A DNA stretch of 64,000 bases, from positions 248,001-312,000 of the forward strand of contig CAVONT010000021.1 of assembly GCA_963697365.1 (NCBI GenBank). Direction: 5' to 3'. Of this stretch, positions 10,083 through 19,100 are shown one piece after another (the first letter of the stretch is position 1; each line of letters opens with the position of its first letter). Both the position numbers and the translations under genes were made by a program. The notes below the pieces were generated by a model. That model was not told the origin of the DNA and did not search any database. It was given only the letters and a program-made list of their open reading frames with translations. The stretch is from CAIXZV01 sp963697365. Its GTDB lineage: Bacteria > Chloroflexota > Limnocylindria > Limnocylindrales > CSP1-4.

Positions 10083-10513
10083 GCCGCCACCCCGGCCCGA
10101 CTCGGGCGGAGCTGCCGCGGTCGGTCGCCGATGCCATCGAGCGCCATGCCCGGGCCGAGGCTCCCAACGAGGCCTGCGGCCTGGTGGTCGGCACCGCCGA
10201 TCCCGACCTTGGCGGGCTCGCCGTGCGCTACGAGCCGTGCCGCAACGAGCTGGCCTCACCGACCCGCTACCGCATTGCGCCCGAGGACGTCTTCCGGGTC
10301 GCCCAAGCCACCGACCTGGCCGGTGAGGCAATCTGGGGCATCGTCCACTCGCACGTGCGGACGCCGGCCGAACCGTCCCGTACGGATATCGAGGCGGCAA
10401 CGTGGCCGTCGGCGCTGTACCTGCTCGTCGCCCTCGAGGTGCCGCAACTCCGGGCCTGGCGCATCGTCCACGGCGAGCGTCACGAGGTCCCGCTCGAGAT
10501 CGTGGACGGGTGA
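10079..10513 (+). CDS. M67 (JAMM/MPN+) metallopeptidase
   Basis: About 144 residues with the full JAMM zinc motif: an upstream Glu in NEACG, then HSHVRTPAEPSRTD (HxH, then S and D). In bacteria such proteins next to ThiF-like enzymes remove amino acids or peptides from the C-terminus of sulfur carriers, as Mec does with CysO in cysteine synthesis. The frame overlaps the end of the adenylyltransferase. The likely start is CTG at 10079 (CTGA overlap); no ATG or GTG sits in a better place, so the start is uncertain. No ThiS- or CysO-like carrier was found in the window. Confidence 0.8.
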   Translation: MSRHPGPTRAELPRSVADAIERHARAEAPNEACGLVVGTADPDLGGLAVRYEPCRNELASPTRYRIAPEDVFRVAQATDLAGEAIWGIVHSHVRTPAEPSRTDIEAATWPSALYLLVALEVPQLRAWRIVHGERHEVPLEIVDG

Positions 10514-10932
10514 GCGCTACACCCGGGCGCGGGCGGCTCCTGTGGATGCTGGCCGGGGTCGCCGCGCTCGTGGGAGGGACGCTTCTCGGCTGGAGCGGCG
10601 ACCTTCTCGAGGCCGTCGCGACGCCACCGCCGGTGCTGCGTGCAGCCCTCGTCGGGCTGTCCGTCGTCGCGGGCCTGTGGTGTCTGCGCGGCGCCGTGGA
10701 GCGGATCGAGGCCGGCCGGGCGGTACCCGAGGGCGAGCTCGCCACGCGCGATCTGGGGACCTTGGTGCGCGGCGTCCGGCTCGTGTTCCTCGCGGTCGCC
10801 GCGTTCTCGGCAGCAGCAGCCTGGCTCCTGGGACATCCCCTGCCGCTTGTGGTGGCGCTCGTCATCGCGGGCGTGGACATCCTCGAGACGACCCTCCTCT
10901 TGATCGTGGTGTCGCTCCGTCGCGAGCCCTGA
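10510..10932 (+). CDS. Four-helix membrane protein of the sulfur operon
   Basis: A 140-residue protein starting GTG inside the previous stop (GTGA). Hydrophobic stretches at about residues 9-29, 42-60, 88-106 and 110-131 indicate four membrane helices with an Arg/Glu-rich loop (RGAVERIEAGRAVPEGEL) between the second and third. No family recognised. The overlap with the JAMM gene implies translational coupling, and it ends the sufU operon. Confidence 0.7.
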   Translation: MSATPGRGRLLWMLAGVAALVGGTLLGWSGDLLEAVATPPPVLRAALVGLSVVAGLWCLRGAVERIEAGRAVPEGELATRDLGTLVRGVRLVFLAVAAFSAAAAWLLGHPLPLVVALVIAGVDILETTLLLIVVSLRREP

Positions 10933-11043
10933 CGCCAGGGCCACCCGACGAGCGGTCCCTGTCCAGGGCCCCGTCCAGGTCCCTGGCCCTCCAGACGCAG
11001 GCCGCTCCTTCACGCGTGGCGCGCCCACCGCTCCCACTTCGGC

Positions 11044-11061
11044 GATGCCCGTATGGGCATC
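11044..11061. repeat. Palindrome 1, GATGCCC-GTAT-GGGCATC
   Basis: A perfect 7-bp inverted repeat with a 4-base spacer, 186 bases upstream of the XRE regulator. A second perfect copy and a third imperfect one lie nearby. The 313-bp gap 10933-11246 holds this copy and the next; I see no other gene there. Confidence 0.6.
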
Positions 11062-11154
11062 AGGCGAGTGCAAGCACTTGGGGCACCTCGGCGAGCCCGT
11101 TCAGGCGTCCCGGGCGCGCTCGTTCCGAGGGCTGTCACGCTGGGCCCGGCCAGT

Positions 11155-11172
11155 GATGCCCAAATGGGCATC
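11155..11172. repeat. Palindrome 2, GATGCCC-AAAT-GGGCATC
   Basis: Same arms as the copy at 11044 with a different spacer. It lies 75 bases before the XRE gene start and could be an operator for that regulator. The arms are conserved while the spacer varies, as expected of a dimer binding site. Confidence 0.6.
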
Positions 11173-11246
11173 AAGCGGGCCAGGTTGTCCACATTGCGCC
11201 CGGAGCGACAAGCGGTGGGTGAGTGCCGCATGCAAGAGTCGGCCGC

Positions 11247-11708
11247 ATGAAGGCGGAACACCCACGTGATGCCTGGGCTCGACTCGCTCTCGGCAACTGG
11301 CTGCGGCGATGGCGGCTCAGTACGGGCGCCTCGCAGCGTCGCGCCGCTTCCTTGGCGAGCATCGACCAGAGCTTCCTGTCGCGCGTGGAGCGTGGTCACC
11401 GTCGCATGTCCGGCGATACGCTCGCCCGGCTCATCATCACGCTTGACTGGCTGTCAGGGGGTGGTCTTCCAGGGGGCCCCTACGCGGCGATGCATCATTC
11501 GCTTCCTGCCACCGGGGCCCCACTTGCCGGGAAGGCGCCGCCCGTCGTGGTTGGAGCCGCCCTCCTGGGCGAGGGGCGACCCGTCGTTCCGGCCACGGAG
11601 TGGGCCGACGCGCAGCAGGTCCTGCGCCGCGCGGACACTCCTCGCGCCTCACCCCTCCAGCCGCCGACGATTGCCGAAGCGCTTGCCATACGCGTCGCCC
11701 GGCGTTGA
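11247..11708 (+). CDS. XRE-family transcriptional regulator
   Basis: A 153-residue protein with an N-terminal Cro/CI-type helix-turn-helix at about residues 15-68 (LGNWLRRWRLSTGASQR, then SIDQSFLSRVERGHRRMS). The Ala/Pro-rich C-terminal half has no recognised domain. ATG at 11247 is chosen because it directly precedes the HTH domain. Palindromes of one family flank the gene on both sides, so autoregulation is plausible. Single-gene unit; the Usp gene begins 249 bases further on. Confidence 0.78.
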   Translation: MKAEHPRDAWARLALGNWLRRWRLSTGASQRRAASLASIDQSFLSRVERGHRRMSGDTLARLIITLDWLSGGGLPGGPYAAMHHSLPATGAPLAGKAPPVVVGAALLGEGRPVVPATEWADAQQVLRRADTPRASPLQPPTIAEALAIRVARR

Positions 11709-11762
11709 GTAGCGTCCCTCGGACGAGAGCGACAGGGCGCGTGCAGGCGCGTGCCCCGGAGT

Positions 11763-11780
11763 GATGCCCATACGGTCATC
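11763..11780. repeat. Palindrome 3, GATGCCC-ATAC-GGTCATC (one mismatch)
   Basis: The third copy of the same inverted repeat, with one arm mismatch, located between the XRE gene and the Usp gene. It may allow the XRE protein to act on the Usp promoter as well. Confidence 0.5.
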
Positions 11781-11956
11781 GCGCCCGGGGGCACCGCGCC
11801 CGGGGGCACCGCGCCTGCACGGGCCCGGAGCGATGGCGGCCGTGGGACACCGCCGGACGGGATCCGTACCGTCCGGTCGGGCCGATCCTTCGGGACGTCC
11901 GGCCGGTACTGCCCGTGGCGCGACTGCGGGACGATAGGTTCGATCGGAGGGTCCCG

Positions 11957-12868
11957 ATGCGCATCCTGCTCGCCGTCGACGGCTCGGTCTCCAGCGACCA
12001 CGCCGTCTCGCTCGTCACCTCGCTCCAGCTGCCTGCCGACTCGCTCGTCCGCGTCATCGCCGTGCAGGCGCCGTACACCGATGGCCTTGCCATGACCTGG
12101 GCAGCAATGGGCGAGGCCGGCACCAGCCTCGAGACAGCCCAGGAGGCCAGCGTCCGCCATCACCGCGAGGCCGTCGCCCGTGCGGAGGCGCGCCTGCTGC
12201 GCGAGGGGCTCACGGTCGAGGGCTTCCTCGTTCACGGACGCCCCGGGAGCGCGATCGTCGATGAGGCCAACGCGATCGGCGCTGACCTTGTGGTCGTCGG
12301 GAGCCGGGGTCACGGCTCGATTGCCACGATGGTCCTTGGCTCCACCGCCTCCGAAGTCGTGGACCACTCGCCGTGTCCTGTCCTCGTCGCGCGGACTGAG
12401 CACCTCGGGCCGGTCGTCTTCGCGGATGACGGATCGCACTCCGCCCGGACCGCGGAGATGGTCTTCACGAGCTGGCCGCTGTTCAGGCAAGAGCACGTGA
12501 CGGTGCTCACGGTCGCCGAGCTCGCCGTCCCGGTTGCCGCGGGGTTCACGCCTGGTATGTACGACCAGGCCCTCGAGGTCTACACGCGGTCCGCGGATGA
12601 CACTCGCCGCGAGACCGAGCAGGAGGCGATGAACGAGGCCCACCGGCTCGTGAGCGCCGGCCTCGCCGCAGACGCCGTGGCGCTTGACGGAGACCCGGCT
12701 GCCGAGATCCTCCAGTACGCCGCCAGCCGGGGCGTTGCCACGATCGTCGTGGGAACCCGGGGGCACACCGGGCTCGCCCGGCTGATCCTCGGCAGCGTTG
12801 CCCGGAACGTGCTGCAGCACGCCGGGTGCTCGGTGCTGGTCGTGCGGGACCGCAAGGCGAAGGCGTAG
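11957..12868 (+). CDS. Universal stress protein with two Usp domains
   Basis: A 303-residue cytoplasmic protein made of two tandem Usp domains (about 1-145 and 146-300). Each begins with the parallel sheet (MRILLAVDGS; GPVVFADDGSHSA) and ends with the ATP-binding signature: VVVGSRGHGS with LGSTASEV in the first, VVGTRGHTG with LGSVARNV in the second. Tandem Usp proteins bind ATP and support survival under starvation or oxygen stress. A GGAGGG ribosome site lies 5 bases before the ATG. It may be controlled through the palindrome at 11763. Confidence 0.9.
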   Translation: MRILLAVDGSVSSDHAVSLVTSLQLPADSLVRVIAVQAPYTDGLAMTWAAMGEAGTSLETAQEASVRHHREAVARAEARLLREGLTVEGFLVHGRPGSAIVDEANAIGADLVVVGSRGHGSIATMVLGSTASEVVDHSPCPVLVARTEHLGPVVFADDGSHSARTAEMVFTSWPLFRQEHVTVLTVAELAVPVAAGFTPGMYDQALEVYTRSADDTRRETEQEAMNEAHRLVSAGLAADAVALDGDPAAEILQYAASRGVATIVVGTRGHTGLARLILGSVARNVLQHAGCSVLVVRDRKAKA

Positions 12869-12970
12869 CGGCTGGACGGTCCGAGGCCGCCTGTCCCGAC
12901 GCGCGCAGGACGGCATGGCCGATGCCCCGCGGCCCGCAGACCTGGGCGCCGTCTCACTCCGAGTACGCTT

Positions 12971-13013
12971 CGACTGGGTCTGTCGACTGGGTCTGTCTGT
13001 CGACTGGGTCTTG
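12971..13013 (+). repeat. Three direct repeats of CGACTGGGTCTGT
   Basis: Copies begin at 12971, 12984 and 13001; the second carries an extra TCTGT-like extension. They lie in the 279-bp gap before the sensor kinase gene. The last copy runs into TTGACA (13011-13016), which could serve as a -35 element, although no clear -10 follows. Confidence 0.45.
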
Positions 13014-13147
13014 ACAGCCGCGATGCTTCTGCTGATGCTTCCCCCCTCGTCGTTGCGGCACGCCGTGTGCGGTCGCGTGACCCCGCTGCGTCGGCATCCG
13101 GGATGGGGAGGATGGTGGCCACTGCTGCTGCGGGCTCGGTTTCAGCT

Positions 13148-14720
13148 ATGAGGCTGAACCGCCTGTCGAGTCTGAGCACCCCGCTCGACCGCCTCTTCGT
13201 GGCGGGCATCGTCGCCTGCGTCGTGGTCAGCGTGTACGTTGTCACTCCGGGTGTCCATGGCCACGCGATCCTGCCCGCGGTCGACCTCGTCCTGGACACC
13301 GTCGCCGGTGGTCGTCTGCATCGCGCTGACGACGCTCGCGTGGGCGCGCTTCCGCGAGCGGCAGGTGGATCGCCGCCGCCTACCACGCCGCCGCGTTCAT
13401 GGCGCTGTCGATCGCCTACGGCATCGCCGTGGTCGTGACCCTCCAGCACGCTGGACGCAACCTCGCCGAGCCCGACGCCACCAGATCCTGGTGTTCGCCG
13501 TTCCCAGGCTCGCCGCCGCCATCCTGTTCGTGATCGCCGGCGTCTTCACGCGACCGGCCGACGTACGGCTGGAACCCGGCCTGGATCCTGGTCGCACCGA
13601 CACTCGGCGTCCTCCTCGCCGCGCTCGTCGGCCGATGGTTCGACCCGCCGCCGGATGCGCTCGCGCTCATCACGTTCGACGGACCCGACCGGGCTGCCGC
13701 ACATCACGCCGTTCGGCGCCGTCATCCACCTCGCGACGTCCGTCCTGTTCTTCGTGGGCGCCTACGTCAGCCGGACGCCTGTGGCACGCCGGCCGCTCCG
13801 TCATCGACGGCTGGATCGCCGTCGGTCTCGTCTTCGCCGGCTTCGCCGAGCTGCACTGGACGCTCTACCCGAGCGCCCACCCGGGCCAGGTGTCGACCGC
13901 CGACCTGCTCCGCCTGGTCTGCTCGGCGTGCCTGCTGGCCGGGCTCGCGAGCGCCTTCCGCGCGAGCCAGCGGGAGCTGCGGACGGCGAACGTCGAGCTC
14001 GCGGAGCTGCGCGACGCGGAGGTCGAGCGCGCGGCGACGGAGGAGCGCACGCGGCTGGCGCGCGAGCTGCACGACGGGCTGGCGCAGGACCTGTGGCTGG
14101 CCAAGCTGCGGGCCGGCGAGCTGCTGGCCATGGATGGCCTGCCGGTCGAGGCCCGGCGAGCCGCCGAGAGCGCGGCGGCGGCCATCGACGTCGGGCTCGC
14201 CGATGCCCGCGAGGCCGTGGCCGCCCTGCGCAGCTCCGGCGCACGCCGACTCCGGGCTTCTGCAACCTGGTCCGCCGGACCGTCGAGGACCACGGAGACC
14301 GGTTCGGCCTCCGGGTCGAGTTCACGTTCGAAGGCGGATCACACGACGAACATCGCCCCGCGGACGCAGGCCGAGATCCTCCGGATCGTCCAGGAGGCGC
14401 TGGCCAACGTCGCCCGGCATGCGCAGCGCCACGGTCGTCGGCGTGCGCCTCGTGATCAGCGGACGACCGGATCACGCTCCGCGATCGCCGACAACGGCCG
14501 CGGGTTCGACACCGGCGGCCGTCCGACCGCGAGCTACGGCCTGGTCTCCATGCGCGAGCGGGCGGCGCTCATCGGCGGCCGGCTCCGGGTCGCCTCCCGG
14601 CCCGAGTCGGGCACGCTGGTCATCCTGACCGCACCGCTACCGCCAGCGGCGCCCGCGCGCCCGACGCCGCTCGTCCCCGGCGGAGCAGGCATGACCGGTC
14701 GAGCCCCCCGATCCGGGTGA
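13148..14720 (+). pseudogene. Sensor histidine kinase (NarL-partner type, HisKA_3), with frameshifts
   Basis: The N-terminus contains several hydrophobic segments (LFVAGIVACVVVSVYVV and others up to about 13,960) forming a membrane sensor. The dimerisation domain has the phospho-acceptor ARELHDGLAQDLW. The HATPase_c domain shows QEALANVARHAQ (N box), IADNGRGFD (G1) and YGLVSMRERAALIGG. Indels near 13308, 13366, 13485, 13555, 13680, 14245, 14264, 14429 and 14459 break the frame, although each piece is well conserved. The last frame ends at 14720; if a further shift exists the gene would end as ATGA at 14691-14694. Its partner regulator follows directly. Confidence 0.8.
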
Positions 14721-15349
14721 TGGTCGTGGACGACCACCCGCTCGTCGCTCGGCCGTCGCGAAGGCGATCTCCGGCGACGGCATGGTCGTGGTCGCCGAGG
14801 CCTCGACGGCGGAGGAGGCGCTCGCGCTCGCTCCGCAGGTCGCCCCGGACATCCTGCTCCTCGACATCGCGCTGCCGGGCATGTCCGGGGTCGAGCTCGT
14901 CCGGGAGCTGGCGCCTCGGCTGCCCAGCACCCGGATCGTGATGCTGACCGTGTCCTCGGCCGATCGCGACGTGGCCGATGCGATGCGGTACGGCGCCAGC
15001 GGCTACCTGACCAAGGACCTCTCGCCGGAGGCGCTCGTGCGTCGCTCCGGGCGACGCAGACCGGCGAGCTGGTCATCCCGCGGCGGCTCGCGGCCCGCCT
15101 CCTCACCAAGGTCGCTCCGGCGTGGCGCCCCCGGCGACCCGGTCGGGAGGAGGCCGGCCGTCGACCGCCTGACCACGCGGGAGCGGGACATCCTGCGCCT
15201 GCATCGCGGATGGCCTCAGCGATCGCGACATCGCCACGGCGCTCACGATCTCGACCCGTACGGTCGAGTCGCACGTGAGCAGCATCCTGCGCAAGCTGGA
15301 CGTGCGGAACCGCGCCGAGGCCGCGCGCCGCTACCGGGACGAGGCCTGA
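14691..15349 (+). pseudogene. NarL/FixJ-family response regulator, with frameshifts
   Basis: A receiver domain starts IRVMVVDDHPLVARR and carries the acidic pair in VDDH, the phospho-acceptor Asp in DILLLDIALPGMSG, Thr in MLTVSS and Lys in YLTKDLSPE. The C-terminal LuxR-type HTH reads TTRERDILRL, then SDRDIATALTISTRTVESHV and ILRKLDVRNRAEA. Breaks in the C run near 14708, around 15040-15170 and at 15203 split it. Intact length would be about 219 residues. It forms a two-component pair with the kinase; the multicopper oxidase downstream is a possible target, by position only. Confidence 0.82.
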
Positions 15350-15360
15350 GCGGCGGGATA

Positions 15361-15802
15361 TCAGGGTCCGGACGCGCCAGGTGACCGGGCGTGGGGCGTC
15401 GCGTCCGATGTCGCCGTGACCCGCGCCGCCTCCCGGACCGCCGCGATCTCGACCCGGAGCAGCTCCGGATCCGCGGTCCGGATCTCGAGGCCGCGTCCGT
15501 CGCCGACGACCAGCCGCAGCGCACCGGTGGCCACGACCGCCTCCCGGATCTCGACGAGCGGGACCTCGACCGGGACCGGCCCCAGGTAGACGAGGCGTGA
15601 CGTCGTCACGTAGAGGTCGCCGCGAAGGCCCAGGTCGGGTTCCTGAACTCAGTCCTTGCGACGCTCGATGGAGACGGCGCGGCGCACCGCGACGACGCGC
15701 TCCCCGGGGGCGAGCATCACGCCGATCCGCTCGTCGGGCTCGATGGCGACGATCCCCTGCTCGCGAAGCCGGCGCCGGGCGTCGTCGGCCGGACGCCGTC
15801 AT
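15361..15802 (-). pseudogene. Uncharacterised protein, possibly PH-like, broken frame
   Basis: Convergent with the response regulator. Pieces read MTAS, DDARRRLREQGIVAIEPDER, GVMLAPGERVVAVRRAVSIE and, after an in-frame stop near 15648, LYVTTSRLVYLGPVPVEVPL and VVGDGRGLEIRTADPELL. The pattern GER...LYVTTSRLVYLG resembles bacterial PH-like or GRAM-like domains, in which a beta-sandwich follows such a phrase. About 145 residues if intact. The family assignment is tentative and the function unknown. Confidence 0.4.
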
Positions 15803-16122
15803 CTGCGGACGCGGCGGTCGGGGGGTCGGGAGCCGGTCAGGTGGACTCACCGCACATGCTTGCACTCCGGCCCGGGGTCGCGCCAACGGGGTATGTCCCG
15901 CGATCCGGTACGGGTATTGCGTCTCCGTATGCCCGCACCACGGACTCCGAAGATCCGTGCTCGACCCCGTGGCATCCCGGATGGGCAGGGCCGGCGTAGC
16001 GCCTACGGTCTCGAGCGTGTCGCTCCGGGCCGTCATGGAGGTTCCGGCGTCCCGCCGGAGCGCGAGGGGCCCACGCGTGCCGCCGGACGGCGGCGAGGCG
16101 GCGGGGAAGGAGAGAGGATCGG
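15803..16122. other. Intergenic region upstream of the multicopper oxidase
   Basis: About 320 bases without a convincing gene. The strong ribosome site GGAAGGAGAG lies just before the ATG at 16123. I could not pick a convincing -35/-10 pair or a clear palindrome. It presumably holds the promoters of the multicopper oxidase gene and of the minus-strand gene to its left. Confidence 0.4.
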
Positions 16123-19100
16123 ATGAACAGGAGACTGGTGGCCCTGGCCGCCGCGTTCGTGCTGCTGGTGTCGGCCGCGACACCCGGCATGGCACGGGTG
16201 AGCCCACCCGGCCCGGATGCGGCGGCCGCTCCCGGCGCCGGCCGGCGCCCGCTGAGCGCGATCGATCGAATCCAAGGTCCCCCACTACTTCGGGCCGTAC
16301 CCGAACTGGGCGAACAGCCCGTTCACGCTGCCCGACGTCGCGGTGACGATCACCGGCGGCGGCGGGTCCGGCGCAACGGCCGAGGCCACGATCGGCGCGA
16401 ACGGCGCCGTGACCGGCCTCACGATCACCGATCCTGGCAGCGGCTACACGTCCCGCCCGACCGTGGTGTTCACCGGCGCCGGCCGGGACGCGCGCCGCCA
16501 CCGCCACGATCACGACCAACGGGTCCGTGACGAGCGTTTCCGTCACCAACGGTGGCGCGGGCTACACCACCCCCACGGTCTCGTTCACCGGCGGCGCGAA
16601 CGCGCCAGTCGACGTGACAGTCGGCAACCCGCTGGTCGACCGAGCATACGCGACCGACTACAGCACCCCGCCGACCATCGTCCAGCCGACGGCCACCGTA
16701 GACACGGTGGACCCGGCGGTCTACGACATCGCGCTCGGCACCGCCATCGGCGGCACCTTCGACCTGGGCGTCGACGGCACGGTCGTCACCGTCCCGTTCG
16801 AGGCCACTCGCTGGCGACCTCGAGGTGCTCTCGGCGGCCCGGCGGTCGCGACGGTCAGCGGCACCTGGCACATCGTCTTCACGGCAGCGCCTTCCGTCGT
16901 GACGGTTGACGGCACGAACCTTGTCCAGCCCACGGCTCCGCTACTCGTGCCGGTCCTCGTGGTTGTCCCGACGCCGCTTCCGGCCGGCACGCTGAATGCG
17001 TTCCAGGCGAGAAACCAGGCCACGCCAGGCGGCAGCCCTGCACCCTCCGCGGGCAACGACTTCCACGCCTATGTCCTCCGCAAGTCGGGCACCGACTACA
17101 GCGTGGTGTTCGACAGCGGGCTCCTCACCGTCCCCGCTCTCGCCGACCCGGCCATCTCCGAGATTGGGACCTTCCCCATTGCCGGCGGCGTGGCGGTCCA
17201 GGCGGGCGATGTGCTCGGCTTCTATGGCGCCGGCATCCCGGTCGACATCGATGCCGCCGGCCTCGACATCCTGAGCTACCCCGCCCCGGCGGCCCCCGTG
17301 CAGGGCGCGACGATCACGTTGCCGAGTGCGGCGTTCCCGATCTACCCGCAGGCGCGCACCTACTCGTTCGGCGCGCTCGTCACCGACACCTCCGGCGTCG
17401 GTACCCCGACCGCGGCCACGGCGACCGTCTTCGGCGGCGTGGACGCCGTCGTCCTCACCGACTTCGGCAGCGGCTACACCATGCCGACGGTCGACTTCGA
17501 CTTCCCCGACGATCCGGCGGGCACGCAGGCCACCGCACACGTCACCTGCGCCGCGACGACGGGCCCCGACGTGGCGTGTTCGGACCCGGGTGTTGCCACA
17601 CCGCTCGTGATCACGGGCGTCGTGGTCGACAACCCGGGCTCCGGCTACGCCGCCGCCCCGAGCGTCGTCATCCGCGACGGCACCGCGTTCGACCCGCTCC
17701 TCGGCTCGACCCCGGCGCCTCGCGACCGCGACCCTGGCCATCCAGTCCGTCGTCCTCGACACGTTCGGCGCCGGCTACCAGACCGCCCCGACCGTGGCCA
17801 TCACCGATGCCACGGGCTCCGGCTCCGGCGCGACCGCAACCGCGACCACCGACATCGGCATCGTCTCCGCGTCTGACGCTCACCAACGGTGGCTCCGGCT
17901 ACCTGACGCCGGGCATCAAGAAGTTCGAGGACGCGCTGCCGGGCCTGTGCACGCCGCCGGCCTGCCCGTCTACACGGCGGACCCCGCGCCAAGTACATCC
18001 CGCTCGGCGTGCCGGAGCGCAGAACGTCTACGAAGGCGTCAAGGCCGACGAGTACGTCATCGGCCTGGTCCAGTACAGGACGTCGTTCTCCTCGAGCCTG
18101 CCCGACACGCTCGTCCGCGGCTACGTCCAGCTCGAGACACCCGACAACGCCGGCATCAGCCAGCACTGTCCCGCTCGTGAACGAGCTACGTGGACGGGAG
18201 CGCGCCCACGTCCCGTGCTCATGCACGGACGGCGTCACCCAGGGCTCGCGGTGACCCCGCCCCAGTGGCTCGGCCCCACGATCGTCGCGACCAAGGACAA
18301 GCCGGTCCGGATCACCTTCCACAACCTGCTGCCGACGGGCGATGGACGGCGACCTGTTCCTGCCCGTCGACACCACGCTCATGGGTTCCGGCATGGGACC
18401 CGGCATGGCGATGCGCGTCCGGTCAACGACGGCACCGTCACGGACGACGTCCGCAACCCGATGTGCACGGATGCCACAGGCGATGGGCGACATGTGCTTC
18501 ACGAAGAACCGCGCCACGCTGCACCTCCACGGCGGCATCACCCCGTGGATCAGCGACGGCACGCCGCACCAGTGGATCACGCCCGGCCGGCGAGACGACG
18601 TCGTGGCCGCAGGGCGTCAGCGTCGGCAACGTGCCCGACATGACCGCCTGCGACGCCGCCGACGACGGCTGCCAGACGTTCTACTACACGAACCAGCAGT
18701 CGGCGCGGCTGATGTTCTACCACGACCATGCGTGGGGCATCACCCGCCTCAACGTCTACGCGGGCGAGGCCGCCGGCTACCTGATCAGCGACGACACCGA
18801 GCAGGCGCTGCTCGCGTCCGGGACCGATCCCGGCCGACCAGATCCCGCTCGTCGTCCAGGACCGCACGTTCGTCCCGGATCGCCGTGCAGCTCGCCCAGC
18901 AGGATCCCACGTGGGACACCGCCCGCTGGGGCGGCATGGGCAACTTCTGGTACCACCACGTCTACATGCCCGCGCAGAACCCCGGCGACCCGTCCGGCAT
19001 GAGCGCGTACGGCCGGTGGATGTACGGCCCGTGGTTCTGGCCGCCGGCCACGCCGCACGATCACGGCCCGATCGCCAACCCGTACTACAACATGGACCCG

